A stretch of DNA of 64,000 nucleotides from Amanita rubescens (Eukaryota; Basidiomycota; Agaricomycetes; Agaricales; Amanitaceae): assembly GCA_015039365.1 (NCBI GenBank), contig WION01000181.1:1-64000 (forward strand). The letters are read 5' to 3'. Below the pieces are notes generated by a model. It saw only the letters and a program-made list of their open reading frames with translations. It was not told the origin of the DNA and did not search any database. The number at the start of each line of letters is the position of its first letter. Within the stretch, counting starts at the first letter, position 1. Below are positions 45,611 to 60,732 of the stretch, one piece after another. Both the position numbers and the translations under genes were made by a program.

Positions 45611-47490
45611 ATGACAGGCATTGAAGAACGGAACGAGGCCATAAAACCGCGAACGCTCGTTCTTTGCTTCGACGGAACGGCCAGCCAGTACGATTCGGAG
45701 GTAAGAATAGACTTCTCACCTTTAAAAGTTAATTTGACCAGATCACTTCCACGCATTAAATAGAACACAAACGTAGTCAGATTCTACAATCTGTTGAGGA
45801 GGGACGATCTTGGCTCTCAACTGTGCTATTACCAAGTGAGCATGACGTTCTAGACGTTGAATTCGAATGATCGCCGAGACGTTCTTGGATTAGCCGGGAA
45901 TTGGGACGTATTTTCATCCTGGTGTTGTCTCCCCTCTGCTTGAATGGGGGGCGAAAATATTGGATGAGGCATTCGCGTGGTATGAACAATGAATCCTGTA
46001 TTTCACAATGCTTTAAATGCGCATCTAGGTACCTAGATGCCCATGTCATGGATGGCTACAAGTTTCTGATGCAGTATTATCGCGCCGGGGACAAAATCTG
46101 TCTCTTTGGTATGCTCGTGCTTGACTGGTTAAGTTGTTCGTTCTGAACGTACTACAGGTTTTTCGAGGGGTGCCTACACTGCGAGGTGCGTTGCAACGAG
46201 GTCCACGAGCTATGCGAGCTCATTTTTGCTAAAGAGCCCTTGCTGGATTCCTCCACAAGGTTACTATCGAATGCATACTTGTTCGAGACCGTATCTCAAG
46301 TACCACTTACAGATCGGTCTGCTCTCGCGGGGTAATGAGCAACAGATTTCATTTGCCTACAAACTGTATACACGAACGGATGCCGTGGGTCTGGCGTTAT
46401 GTGCAGGATTCAAGAAAACCTTTTGTCAGAACCTCGAGATTGAGTTTATGGGAGCCTGGTAGGCTAATCCAGCCAACGTTACGTGCATATACATTGATTG
46501 GTTCCTGGACAGGGATACGGTTGCAAGTGTTGGCGTCGTTACAACCCGGTCACTACCTTTTGTTAATTCGAACAAGGCCATCCGAACATTCAGACATGCG
46601 CTCTCATTGGACGAGGTGAGCCTTTTTACGAAATGATTTTTTTTTGCGATCTGTGACCGGACGTTCAAGAGGCGCTGTAGATACGGAGCTAACACTTATC
46701 ACCGGCCAGCACCTGACGCAGCGGGTGCCAAGCGCGATCCAGAACACGCCTCCGATCCCGTCCCGTCGCAATCAAGTAGTGAACAGCAACCTTTTTTGTC
46801 AAAGACAAGGGCAAAGGTGAAATTCTTTAGTAAATCTCGCGCTCGACAAGTTCCATTGGAAGTAGAAGAAGAGGAAGGACCTGAAACTGACGTTCTGGAA
46901 ATCTGGTTTGCGGGATGCCACAGCGGTAAGGCACTTATTCATTGTTACATCGTCCTAACGTGTGCCGCGCAGACGTCGGAGGGGGCTCGGTGCCAAATGG
47001 TACGGAACATGACCTCGGAAACATTACTCTCCGTTGGATGGTTCGGGAAACCATAGCATCGCAGTGTGGGATCTTGTTTGATGAAGAAGCTCTCGGTCGT
47101 ATCGGTTTACCTAGAGCTGCGCCGCCACCCACTTCCGAGGACGACACAACTGTGAACAAATTAGACGCGATAGATGCCGTGCAACCGTTATATGATCAAC
47201 TTGTTCTGGATAAATTATGGTGGATTGTGGAAGTACTGCCACTTGTGTACTATTGGCAGGACGTGGATGGTCGTTGGCATAGGCAAATCAGGTTCGTCAT
47301 GACCCCATGACTTTGTTAACCATTTGAACTGACGAGAAAGATCAGGATGAATCTGGGAAGAGGCCGGATGATTACTAATGAACGTCATCCCAAGTTCCAT
47401 TTGACCGTCAAAGAACGTATAGCAGACAAATCCCTCAATTATCAACCCAAAGCTTCATGGAAGAAAGGCACGGAGATATATGTGGGGTGA
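45611..47490 (+). CDS. DUF2235 alpha/beta-hydrolase-like protein
   Basis: Begins MTGIEERNEAIKPRTLVLCFDGT at 45611. Family motifs: CFDGTASQYDSE/NTNVVRFYNLL, GIGTYFHPG, GFSRGAYTARALAGFLHKIGLLSRGNEQ (GxSxG nucleophile elbow), FKKTFCQNLEIEF, DTVASVGVV and FAGCHSDVGGG. The GAYTAR/ALAG join needs a 25-nt microexon (46235-46259) between introns of 49 and 53 nt. This family has phospholipase-type effectors in bacteria and uncharacterised cytosolic proteins in fungi. A Lys/Arg-rich insertion (AKVKFFSKSRARQV) lies before the GCHSDVGGG motif. Stop at 47488-47490 after IYVG. Confidence 0.85.
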
Positions 47491-48002
47491 CCCGTAGACT
47501 ATGTGACCTTCCATAGCTCGATTGCTTGATTCCTCGTATATGTATGCTTTTACCGCCTGCTACTAAAATATTGAAATATTTTAATTTTGAGATGTGATAC
47601 ATGTGATGGGGCCCGCCGCCGCGACTGTACCATTATGATTTTTAGTGAACGTACATGTCCGAAGACAATAACTAACAGTTATTGGTCCCAATTTACCATG
47701 AATTGGCTAACTAACAATTACTAACGAGTCTCACCCGCGTCTCCTGCCAATCGCTGGCTGCTCAGATGGATACCTCCCCGATACCTCGAATGGGAATCGG
47801 CCCATTCAGTCATACTTGCCATCCTTGCATCTCATATGCCACCAGGAGGAGCAGGGGAGGTGGTACTAGCAGGGGTAAAGTAGGAGTGCGAGCAAGCGGT
47901 GGTGGGCGATGACGATGAACAGGACGACAGATGTACCCAGATCCATACAAAAATGCTCAGATATGTTCAGATATTTTTAATTTTAATGACAATGAACGTA
48001 TC
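47491..48002. other. intergenic
   Basis: No gene recognised. AT-rich segments and a repeated TAACTAAC-A-TTA phrase lie near 47669 and 47708. 3' flank of two convergent genes. Confidence 0.45.
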
Positions 48003-48030
48003 ATTCAATATTCAATATTGAATATTGAAT
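48003..48030. repeat. 28-bp perfect palindrome
   Basis: The sequence reads ATTCAATATTCAAT followed by its exact reverse complement with no loop. It covers the stop codon of the min-strand coiled-coil gene, encoding its last residues (SIFNIEY). Confidence 0.85.
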
Positions 48031-48624
48031 CCTGGAACAAGTCGATCTGGTATATAAATTGGTAAAGTTCCATTAAAAGACCTTTATCGCCATGGTCGGA
48101 ATCGCACATCTTGATTGCGCCCTTTATCTCTTCGCGTGTGGCCTTGTGGGCACGGTTGTTGCCTTCCTTGCGAATCTCATTGTTAAAACAAAGAAGACGA
48201 ATACTTTCTCCTGTGATGTGGTACCGTAACTTTTTGGTGCGTTCATCTGCTTCCACCTTTTGCATGATGGCATCTACCAGGCGTTTGGTACGGTCCCCAT
48301 CTTGACCTCCGAGTTGCTTGACTGGATCCTCCCATGTTGATGCCTCTGTTTCGCACACACCTGTCTCAACTGTTTTTTCACCGTTTCAATATCCTGTTTC
48401 AGCTTTTGTTCCGACTCTTTTCGTTTCTGCTCCGACTCTTCTTGCTTCCCCTCTAACTCTTTTCGGGCTTGTTTTTCGGCTTCCAGCAACTCTCTAATCT
48501 CCGTTATCTCTTGCCATGGGCCATCTGGGTCGGTTGCTGTTTTGGAAACTTTCGCAAGCGCTCCTGCCCTGCGCTGTTGGGTTGGACAATAGAATTTTTC
48601 AACCGTAAGTAGGTTGGCTCCCAT
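48005..48624 (-). pseudogene. coiled-coil protein gene with apparent dinucleotide frameshift
   Basis: Upstream frame (48624 to about 48350): MGANLLTVEKFYCPTQQRRA, then a strong charged coiled coil (LLEAEKQARKELEGKQEESE…). The continuation WEDPVKQLGG…IRKEGNNRAHKATREEIKGAI is in the -1 frame. The switch falls in a (GT)4 run near 48355-48362; one GT fewer would make a single continuous frame. The C-terminal IRKEGNNRAH pattern resembles a recurrent fungal coiled-coil family without known function. A real microintron is too short to be plausible, so it is a frameshift or a sequencing error. Additional 5' exons may lie in 48650-48860. Confidence 0.55.
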
Positions 48625-49038
48625 ATCTACGTCTTTTACAGCTGTCGCAGATATACGTGATAAGGAAGACGGGACTCACCTGGATATGAGGTTGAAAACA
48701 CGTCGTCCTTTGTGAGACCGTAGCCGCAGCTGTTGTTTACTTTGGTCACTGGTGATGACTAATGATTCTAGAATAGTTTGTGTGAATAGGGGATTCAATT
48801 GTCACGAGTGGATCAGCCCATACGCCCAAGCAGGTCGCTCTAGTTCTCTCTGTGTCCGTCATAATGGTGTTTGGGGTGAATAGAGAGGTAATCCTTCAGC
48901 GACGCGAGCTCAAGGAGTAGCACGTGAAAAAAACTTGGGCCCGGGCATCACGGCTACCCCAGCACGATCGCGTTATGGGGGGCATAAAACGGATGGTTCT
49001 CTGCCATCCACATAGCATCTCTTGCCTACGAATCTGCC
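48625..49038. other. intergenic with possible 5' exon of the coiled-coil gene
   Basis: On the minus strand around 48690-48740 a phrase NNSCGYGLTKDDVF could be a 5' exon of the neighbouring gene. The rest is promoter of the S28 peptidase gene, with no motif recognised. Confidence 0.4.
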
Positions 49039-51232
49039 ATGCCAGTGGTAAAGTGCCTGGCTGTACTAGCTTCTCTTGCAGTGTTACCGACTTTATACGC
49101 CCTCGGTCCACTTAATGGTCCCCAAGCTGCGAACTTTTGGAGGCTGGGTCAACTGCAAAACGCAAGGTCTTCACCTCCAAACCAATTGTTGGCTCGAAAT
49201 ACATCGGAGTTCCAGCCTCAGTGGTTTCGCCAACCGTTGGATCATTTTTATAATGAGACGACTGATAAATGGTTGCAGCGCTTTTGGGTCAGCACTAGGC
49301 ATTACAAGCACGGATCTGGAGGGCCAGTTGTGGTACTGGATGGTGGCGAAATTGACGCATCGGTATATCCTCTCCAAGTGGCCAACTCGATCAAACCTTT
49401 GACTGGAGACCATTGCAGACGCGGTTGCCTTACCTAGATACGGGCATTGTTGATATTTTGACAAACCATCTTGGTGGCATTGGAGTCGTTTTGGAGCATC
49501 GGTACTATGGTGAGCATGATCTCTAGCATGTTAAACAAAGTTGTTGACTCGACTTAGGTGAATCAATTGCAACTCAGAACCTTACAACCGATTCTCTTCG
49601 GTTCGTATAACGACTGGATAAGGAATGTGCGCACTAAAATGGCGTGAGAATAGGTTCCTCAACAATGAACAAGCTTTAGCCGATAGCGCCAATTTCATGG
49701 CCAATGTCAAGTTCGAGGGAATAGACGAAGATCTCACAGCTCCGAAAACACCGTGGATATACTATGGAGTAAGTGTAACTGGAATTGCGCTGTCATCCCT
49801 CATTGAACCAAGTTTTGTAGGGCTCGTATGCGGGTGCTCGCTCCGCAATTATGAAGGTAGTCTATCCTCACTTAGTCTATGGTGCCATAGCTTCTAGCGG
49901 TATGCAGATATCTGTCTGTCTGTTAATCTACTCATTGACATCCTGATAGGTGTGGCAGAAGCGCTTATCAACGATTGGGAATATTTCGAAGTCATCAGAA
50001 GAGCTGCCAACTCCGAGTGCATCTCCCGTTTGGAAACGGCTGTTCTACAAATCGATTCAATCATCGCTGAGGGTAAGCATACTCAGGCGCTCAAAACGCT
50101 GTTTGGATTGCAGAACATTACACATGATGTGGACTTTATATCGACAATATCCGTCAGTATCTTCGATTTCAAGTGATGTTTGAATGTTAACCAAAGTTTC
50201 TAGATGGTACTGGGCGATTGGCAGAACAAGAATTGGAACCCTGCTGTTAACAGCGATGATTTTGACATTTTTTGCTCTTATATGAATGCGATGGAGAACG
50301 CGAACACCAAGACTGTCCTTGTAGATGGCTACCCGGTTGATATAGGCCTTTTCAACTATGGGAAATATACCAAAGAGGCAAGTTTACGTTCACTGTTGCA
50401 TACTTGGTCGTATTCATTGACGGAGCTATTTATAGAATGTAGCTACCACATGTACCCAGCCACAAACCCAGGACGAGGTAGGCAATGAGAGGCACACTGC
50501 GGCAAAATTAACCAATCTAGATAGTGCTTCGGAACCTTCAACGATACCGCCTATCAGATCACGACTCTCGATCAAACTTGGCGTTTATGGCAGTTTCAAG
50601 TCTGCACGCAGTGGGGTTTCTACCAAGTAACGTCGCATTTATTAGCTTGTATTCATCGCTGACCTTTTCGCAGGCTGCGCCACCTGACCCCAATCATCCA
50701 CGGATTGTGTCCCGCTTTTTAACAATTGACTATGCAGCAAAGATTTGCAAACAAGTCCGTTCCGTTATCTCGTTACCCGTCGTAGTGCTGACGGATATAG
50801 GCATTCCTTCCCGGAAAATATTTCACAGTTCCTCCTCAACCGAATGTTACCGACGTTAACCGTCATGGAGGTTACGCCATCGCCGCGGACCGGTTGGCGA
50901 TTATAGACGGCCAAGGTGACAAGGCTTTTGAACTGCAACATCGTTTGTCTAATCGTACCTGAAGTGGATCCTTGGAGGCCTTGTACAGCACACGCTGATG
51001 TAGCACCCCCTCGACCGGACACAGTAATTTTCAAGTTGATCCCAAGTGTGTTGTACTCCTAATAAATGACAAAGAGCTGACCTTGTGATAAGATGCGGTA
51101 CATCATTATGACGAGAATGGGTTAGCTGATATTAATTTGGAACCGCCTGAAATACGCGCCATTCATTTGCAGGAGGTGGCGTTCGTGGGAGCGTGGCTTA
51201 AATCGTTTAATACGAGCTTGATGGAGTACTGA
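49039..51232 (+). CDS. secreted serine peptidase, family S28
   Basis: Prolyl-carboxypeptidase-like enzyme (PCP/DPP-II clan) cleaving after proline. Signal peptide MPVVKCLAVLASLAVLPTLYA. Typical start: WFRQPLDHF and QRFWVS, then GGPVVVLDGGEIDA, GGIGVVLEHRYYGES, the nucleophile motif GGSYAGARSA (about 49780-49850, split by an intron), VDPWRP (acid) and HHYDENGL (histidine), so the triad is complete. NDWQNKNWNP and N-x-T sites suggest glycosylation. About eleven introns. Stop after LMEY at 51230-51232. Confidence 0.88.
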
Positions 51233-51575
51233 CTGCGAGCTGCGGTGTTTGATGACATCACTGCAAACTGGTAATGGAAGTTGATGCATTTTCATTTTTG
51301 ATTCGAATCACTGCGGCACAGGCATGTCATATTGTAGCTGCGACAGCATTGCAATGAACAATATACCCCTTGGCTGTGGATTGTAACAGCACACGAATGA
51401 AGCGGTTGAGGCCACGTGGCCGGCATTGCCTAATAGGGGAATCAGATTAATATTGCTCTGAAAGGCTCATTCAACGCCTGGAGCAGCGGCCAACTCTGCC
51501 ACAAGCCGCCAGCTTCTCCAAATCCTTCTTTTACTCCTTCCAGCACCTAGATTCTAATCACGCTTTTTGACAATT
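51233..51575. other. intergenic
   Basis: Promoter region of the MAP kinase kinase gene. No further feature. Confidence 0.5.
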
Positions 51576-53129
51576 ATGGCGACGCCTATACGTAAGAAGC
51601 GCAACTTCAAAGCACTGCAGTTGTCTGTTTCTCAGCCAACGTCGCCCGTGTCGCCAGTGGAAAACGAGGAAGTAGATTTTGGGGCTTCCAGGAAGGCTCC
51701 TGTGATAATTCAGGCTCCCCAGAAGAAGAGACCACCTCCGATGACGCTCAAAGCACCCAAGATCTCCGCGAACGGAACAGCTGTTCACTCTTCGGTAGAC
51801 GGCGATAACAATCTTTTGACGGTTACGAATGGCTCTACATCTGCACCCAACACAGCATCGCCGTCGGCGCGTAAAAATTATCATGCCGCCCTCTCAAGTA
51901 CCATCGCAAATCTTGATCTGAACGCGGACATGAAGTTTGAGTTGCGGAATGAGGATTTGAAGGACTTGCAAGAGTTAGGACAGGGAAATGGCGGTAGCGT
52001 AAAAAAGACGGAACATATTCCGACGGGCACTATCATGGCAAAAAAGGTATGTCAGGTTCCTTCGACCCTCGTGAGGTGTTAAATCGTCAATCGTTAGATA
52101 GTACTCATTGATGCAAAACCCTCTGTGCGTAAGCAAATTCTACGAGAGCTGTTTATAATGCACGATTGCAAATCAAAATACATCATCTCCTTCTGGGGAG
52201 CTTTCCTCGCGGATCCGAATATCTGTATTTGCATGGAATATATGGACAAAGGCTCGCTCGATGGAATTTACAAGAAGATTGGTGCAATAGAAATCAACGT
52301 TGTAGCGCGAGTTGCGCTCGCCGTGCTCGAAGGCTTGACGTACCTTTACGACGTCCATCGAATCATTCACCGAGGTAATTATCGTCTGACGTTTCGTGAA
52401 ACTTGCTGAAGTCATGCACAGATATAAAACCGTCTAACATCCTGTGCAATTCACAGGGAGAAATCAAGATATGTGATTTCGGTGTTTCAGGCGAATTGAT
52501 CAACTCCATTGCTGATACGTTCGTCGGAACATCAACGTATATGAGCGTACGTCAAACCTGTGAAGCCCATTAATGTTGATGTAATGTTGTACACAGCCCG
52601 AGCGTATTCAAGGTGCTCAATATACAGTCAAGTCGGATGTCTGGTCCCTTGGCATCACGCTTATCGAGCTCGCTTTGGGCCGATTTCCTTTCTCCGAATC
52701 GTCAGACAACTCAGAATCCGAGTTTTCTGACTTGGATGGAACGTTGTCGCCATCACATCCGGGAGGTCTGAATCTCGAAGCCAAAACAAGAAAGAAGAAG
52801 AGCAAGAAAGACAAACGGAAGAGCAAAGGTGTTAGTCTACAGGGGGGCGGAATGATGATGAGCATTCTAGAACTGTTGCAACATATCGTCAACGAACCTG
52901 CGCCGAAATTGACACCTGAGGGCCGGTTCCCTCAAGAGGCCGAGAGTTTCGTTAATGATTGTTTGCTGAAAAATCCTGACGAGAGAAAGACACCAAATGA
53001 CCTGCAGGTATGTCACACTATGCATACTATAACAATCGCTCACTGCCCTGCTACCGTCAGAAACACATATGGATAGAGCAAGCGAGACAGTCTGACGTCG
53101 ATCTTAAGGCTTGGGCGAACTCGTTTTAA
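51576..53129 (+). CDS. MAP kinase kinase (MEK/Ste7-like)
   Basis: Dual-specificity kinase that activates a MAPK. Starts [18 protein letters not shown], a basic docking-type N-terminus with a Ser/Pro linker. Kinase domain: [18 protein letters not shown] (P-loop), MAKK (catalytic Lys), [14 protein letters not shown] (catalytic loop, split by intron), KICDFGVSG (DFG), and the MEK-type activation loop [20 protein letters not shown] with the S-x3-T/S phosphosites. A long acidic and Lys-rich insertion ([30 protein letters not shown]) sits before the last helices. Ends [13 protein letters not shown] at 53127-53129. About five introns, all in frame. Confidence 0.92.
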
Positions 53130-53505
53130 CAGTTTTTTGCATGCCTTACGATTTATATTTATCACATCATACCCCACACGCTGCTTCACTTCAACCTTCA
53201 ATCCGAATCTATGTCCTCACGTCGCGTCCATCATCTTCTATCGGTTGACCTTTTTGGCTACACTGGATTTTCATTTCCCCCAATTCTCATCATGGTCGCA
53301 TATATCCTAGTACAAGGCGGGAGGATGTCTAGATATATGCTCCTTTGTACAATACAAATTCCAGGGGACAGTTAGTGGACATGGTAGCTTTGCATGTAAT
53401 AAACGATCTGCATGTCAGGGCCTCTCACGAAAACCTAAAATCCGAAAGTCGTCGAGATAAACTAGTTATACATCGTGCGTTTAATATCGACAAGCATCAA
53501 TAACG
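53130..53505. other. intergenic
   Basis: 3' flanks of the kinase gene and the decayed oxidoreductase. No feature recognised. Confidence 0.5.
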
Positions 53506-54650
53506 TCAATTCAACGATTGGTCCCATTTCTCGGAGCCAACACCCTCAGCTACCAAGAACAAAGTCATTCGGATCGTACTTAGCCTTGATATTTTCAAGA
53601 GGGTTATAATGCGAGCCAAGGAATGACTTCTTGAAGTCTTTCTTATACAGTGTTGCCTGCAGACACAAATGTCAGATGAAGTCAGCCGTCGATTCATTCA
53701 GCACCGTACCTCGTTCAAGTAAGTGCCTGAATCGGGTGAGACTGGCTCGAGATATTCGTTTAGTTGGTAGAGGAAAACTTTCATGCTGTCGATTTCCGCC
53801 AAGCTGGAACGAGACTAGCATCCGAATTAACTCGTGCAACTGCGCCTGAAACAAAACTTGACAGAAAATCAGGACAAGTCCGGCGAAACTTGAATCAGAA
53901 CATACTTAAATGAAATGCCAACAACATTGAGTATCAAAGGCTAAAGCAGCAACTTTTCGGGCTGCTGTTTGGCCATCTCCCGGGATAGTAACCTGGAAAC
54001 ATTTTCCAATGGCCCACTCGCTCCGCATCGGATACTGATAGGTTTGGATGGGCATAATAGAAGAAAAAAGACGTGTTGGACCATCCAGAATAATCGCCCT
54101 AATCTGCATCTGACAGATTCGGGTGCAACAACGTTCTGTGCGATTTCTGGTGTTGAGAAATTGGCAGCGAAAGTTGCGGGTATCAATGGCAGTATCTCGT
54201 GTGTGCGATATGTGGCCGCCACAAGGACGCCAAAGGTTCCGCCATCCCCACCGCGAAGAGTACGGAAAAGAACCGAATTCGTGTATTCATTAGCGGTGAC
54301 ATACTGACCAGATGCCAGAACAGCTGTCATTTGGACGGCATTGTCGACGCCTACAGAGGATTAGGTTCGTAAGCAAGGAAACCGACAAAAGTACAAATCC
54401 AATCCAAAATGCGCTGTGACTGAGCCAACCACCGACAGCCCCGACTGAACCGCCCAGGGAGAGTTCCCCAACTATGAATCCCATTCACTGCCGCGTAGGC
54501 CTCGTGCCATTGTACACAAACACCGAAGGTTAAAGCTAGAGGGACGAGTATTAGCGCATGAATCACTCTTTCAACGGATTGGGTCACCTTGGTATGATTC
54601 GTTGGAGGCTTAGTGCGATGTGGGAAACGACAACTCATGATTGACAATCT
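53506..54650 (-). pseudogene. decayed BBE-type FAD-linked oxidoreductase
   Basis: Remnant of a berberine-bridge/6-hydroxynicotine-oxidase-type FAD enzyme. In order: GVCVQWHEAYAAVNG, then in another frame IVGELSLGGSVGAVGGWLS, then VDNAVQMTAVLASGQYV, LRGGDGGTFGVLVAATYRTH, a C-terminal LYKKDFKKSFLGSHYNPL, and ENIKAKYDPND. The frame shifts at least twice. One is near 54490 (AAVNG/IVGEL). One is at a TTT run (53561-53563) just before the end, where EGVGSEKWDQS continues in another frame. The GGGHS flavin motif is also lost. It lies back to back with the NTA1-like gene. Confidence 0.7.
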
Positions 54651-54726
54651 TTACCCTTAATATCCAATCATTGCCTACCTACCAGCCACGAGAATTCGGG
54701 TCAACACCTCACACGAATACCAAGAG

Positions 54727-55927
54727 ATGTTATCAGAACTACGGGTTGCTATTCTGCAGTTTTGTCCAAAGGTATGGAAGACGCATGTCACTGTCCGCTG
54801 CAGTCAAGGTAACTTACATTCCCACCTAGCTTGGCCAAGTGCAAGCAAACATAGCGAGAGCTCGTGAATTATGCTCCAAGTGCGTTAAACATCGTGATGG
54901 ACTGTGATAGCTGGCCCAAACGGAAGCTCAACTGACGACAAGGCTTCAACCTCGTTCTGTCGATCTCGTTTGTTTTCCTGAGATGGCCTTCACCGGTGAG
55001 ACTTTGCACGGTCACTGTCCTACCCTTGTGCAGACTGGTCCACGAAGGTTACGTTTTTGAAAGTAGTGCTGCCATTAGACCTCATCTGGAAAAGCCTCGT
55101 ACAGGACCAACATCGTTGTTCTGTTCAGAACTGGCCAAACGTGTACAATGCTACGTTGTAGCCGGATATCCTGAAGCTTTGTCTCAAAACGAATTGTGCA
55201 GCCGCACGAACGATGCGGGGGACGTTTGGCAGCTCGAGGGTGCCAACAGCGCTGTTGTTTACAGCCCAACTGGAGAATGGGTTGGTGGCTACAGGAAAAC
55301 GAATCTTTTCAAATCAGATTTACCATGGGCCAAAGCGGGTGGGTCCAATCTATACGACTTTCACACTAATCTGAACGCTTGCAGGTACTGGCTTCGTTAC
55401 CTTTCAGTTACCAGAACCTATCGGAAGGCTAACTTTGGGGATCTGCATGGACCTAAATCCACACACTGGCGACTGGACTCGGGTAGACGGCTTATATGAA
55501 CTAGCCGATTACTGCCTTTCCCAAAATACCGATACCTTACTCCTCTGTAATGCCTGGCTTGACTCTATGGTGAATGACGAAGACGATACCGATATGCAAA
55601 CAGTGAGGTACTGGGCTGGAAGGCTGAGACCCCTATGGGATCACGGCGATGACTACAATGTAAATAATGCAGACGCAAAACGCGATATAACAGTCATTAT
55701 ATGCAATAGAAACGGTACTGAAAAGGGTAAGTGAACTTGGAGCCCCGAAGGCTGATCATGGTTGCTAAGCCATCGCAGATACAACATTTGCCGGATCATC
55801 TACCCTATTCAGGCTAACGCCGGGACTGGGCCGTCCAGTCGCCTTGGATATGTTAATGAGGGAGGAGGAACTATTACAAGTCTGGAATATTGCACCAAAA
55901 AACACTTCAACTGCGATGTTGTCTTAG
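54727..55927 (+). CDS. NTA1: N-terminal Asn/Gln amidase, NTA1-like nitrilase-fold protein
   Basis: Carbon-nitrogen hydrolase that would deamidate N-terminal Asn/Gln in the N-degron pathway. Start MLSELRVAILQFCPKLGQVQANI at 54727. Nitrilase triad: Glu in PEMAFTG, Lys in GYRKTNLF, Cys in GICMDLNP. Other family phrases: PRTGPTSLFCSELA, ANSAVVYSPTGEWVGG, NAWLDS, FAGSSTLF. End IAPKNTSTAMLS-stop at 55925-55927. Introns around 54890-55030 need a donor at GTGCGT and GTGAGA; frame closes. One short intron is flanked by very weak branch motifs. NTA1 assignment rests on these motifs; other Nit-family members are possible. Confidence 0.8.
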
Positions 55928-56368
55928 TATATCCAATAACTCTTGAGCTATATCGTAGTCATTGTCATCAGTGTTCCACGTAGCACGTTCAGGAAATGCT
56001 TGTATTATCCCAATTCTCTGTTTGACGCGCGTTTCATATCCTGCTTTTGTAACAGAGAAAGAAAAGGTCATAAACTCTATTTCTTTCGTTACACAGGATA
56101 GAACGCTAAATAACCTGTTAACGTCGTTTGGCGCATCTATAGTTTGACCACACCTTTGATCAGACTTGAAAGATCTACAGTTCATTTTGGCACATACATC
56201 ATCTGATGCAAATACTTTGGACAGAGACCGTTTAATCTGGCGATACGCTTCAAATCGAAGGGGTGGCTTCTCAAAGTAAGTTCCCTGTCAGACCCGTATT
56301 ACAAACTATTTCACATACTGGTATTTTGGTTGAAAATGAAGCATCCAGTTCAACGTCGTCATCTGAGG
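55928..56368. other. intergenic between convergent genes
   Basis: 3' flanks of the NTA1-like and RecQ genes, without recognisable feature. Confidence 0.5.
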
Positions 56369-59320
<2,952 letters not shown>

Positions 59321-59580
59321 TTCCTTTTTAGTTAGCAATTCAATGCTCCAGAAGAATCCTTACCGAGCACAATCATTTTCCCTCCGTGTCATAGTGCTAA
59401 GTGGATGCTGGTTACGGAGGACTTCAGTTTCCGAGTCGCACGGTCGCGTCGCGTGACACTGACATTTGTGACCGATCGCGCTAGTTCCATCCCCATTAGA
59501 ACTTACGCGGCGTAAAAACAAGTATGGTTAGATCTTATTCGAATATGGAATGGCTTCACAACTATCAAATACATCATCTT

Positions 59581-60658
59581 TCATAGTACTGTCAGTAATC
59601 CGGCAAGTTTCATCTTGACACCAATTTCAAACAAGTAATCAAGACACTGGTCGGTTGCGTCAGAGATATTAACATCACAAAGAATAATCCAACCTCGGCT
59701 TGAGTTTTCGCTTTTTTCCAGTCCGCGCCTAGCGCAAAAACAGATCAGCATGTTTTCGAACCAGCTCAAGTGATGGGCACATACCCCATACATAAACGCC
59801 GTGGCGGCGTACAAGCACAGCTGCTGCATTAGGGTATTTTACCATAGCCTCTGCCATGCTATCCCTGAGATCTTCTTCATGCGGCGTATTTTCAATGATG
59901 GGCACTTCTAACGTATCCAGGTATGACATCGCAGCGCCCACACCGCCCAGTCGGACACCTTTGATCATCTGTATTTGTAAATCGATTAATCTCCATGATG
60001 ATTTAAGATTTTTGAACTGATCACCTCCTGTCCGATTTGTTAGGCTATCGTATGGTGCCAAAAAAATATCGCAGCACTTACCTGATGAGATATCGTAAAG
60101 GTTGGCCCGGTCCACAGCAAAGTTGCCATGACAGCATGCTGAGAATGAGTATGAATGCAGCTGCCTGCATCGCGAAGATCAAAGGAGCTCCAGAAAAGTG
60201 GGGTGCACGCCGACTCTTTTAGGTCAAGTGTGGGTCGCCGAAGAAACACGCGGTCGGCAGTTGGCGAAGGCTGCGGATATGGTAGTACAAATATGTGGCT
60301 TGGCTCAATACGCTCCTTCTGAACGCCTGATGGGGCAATGTAGACTTTGTCGCTGAGATGAGGAATATTCTGAGTAATGCGCCACGACTGACACATGATT
60401 TTGCTTACTTCAATCTAATACATATCCCCCCTCCTGTGCCCGTTACCCACCCAAGCTAAGAGGGTTTAGATTCCACTTGTGCTAACGATGCCACTTTGAT
60501 TGACATACACGATAAAAAGAACGGCATAGCTCGGGAATGAGGTTGGCAGGCTATGTATGCACATTGAGGTCTGCTGACAGGACGCTAGTAGAATTTCAAT
60601 TTCTCACATGATTCGGATCTGAAGAGACGACAAATGTTTCCGGGTCAACAAAGGACAT
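59581..60658 (-). CDS. MDE1: methylthioribulose-1-phosphate dehydratase
   Basis: Methionine-salvage enzyme of the class II aldolase/adducin fold (MtnB/Mde1). First exon [17 protein letters not shown] (from 60658), then [39 protein letters not shown] and [36 protein letters not shown] with the HTHSQHAV zinc ligands, [20 protein letters not shown] and RRHGVYVWG, with the end [12 protein letters not shown] at 59581. About seven short introns; junctions checked keep frame. Complete. Confidence 0.88.
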
Positions 60659-60732
60659 TTCAGCAGATAATGAGCGATAAGAGCGGCAGTGTTGATGATC
60701 TGGGTATGGGAGCGATCAGATGATGGCGCAAC

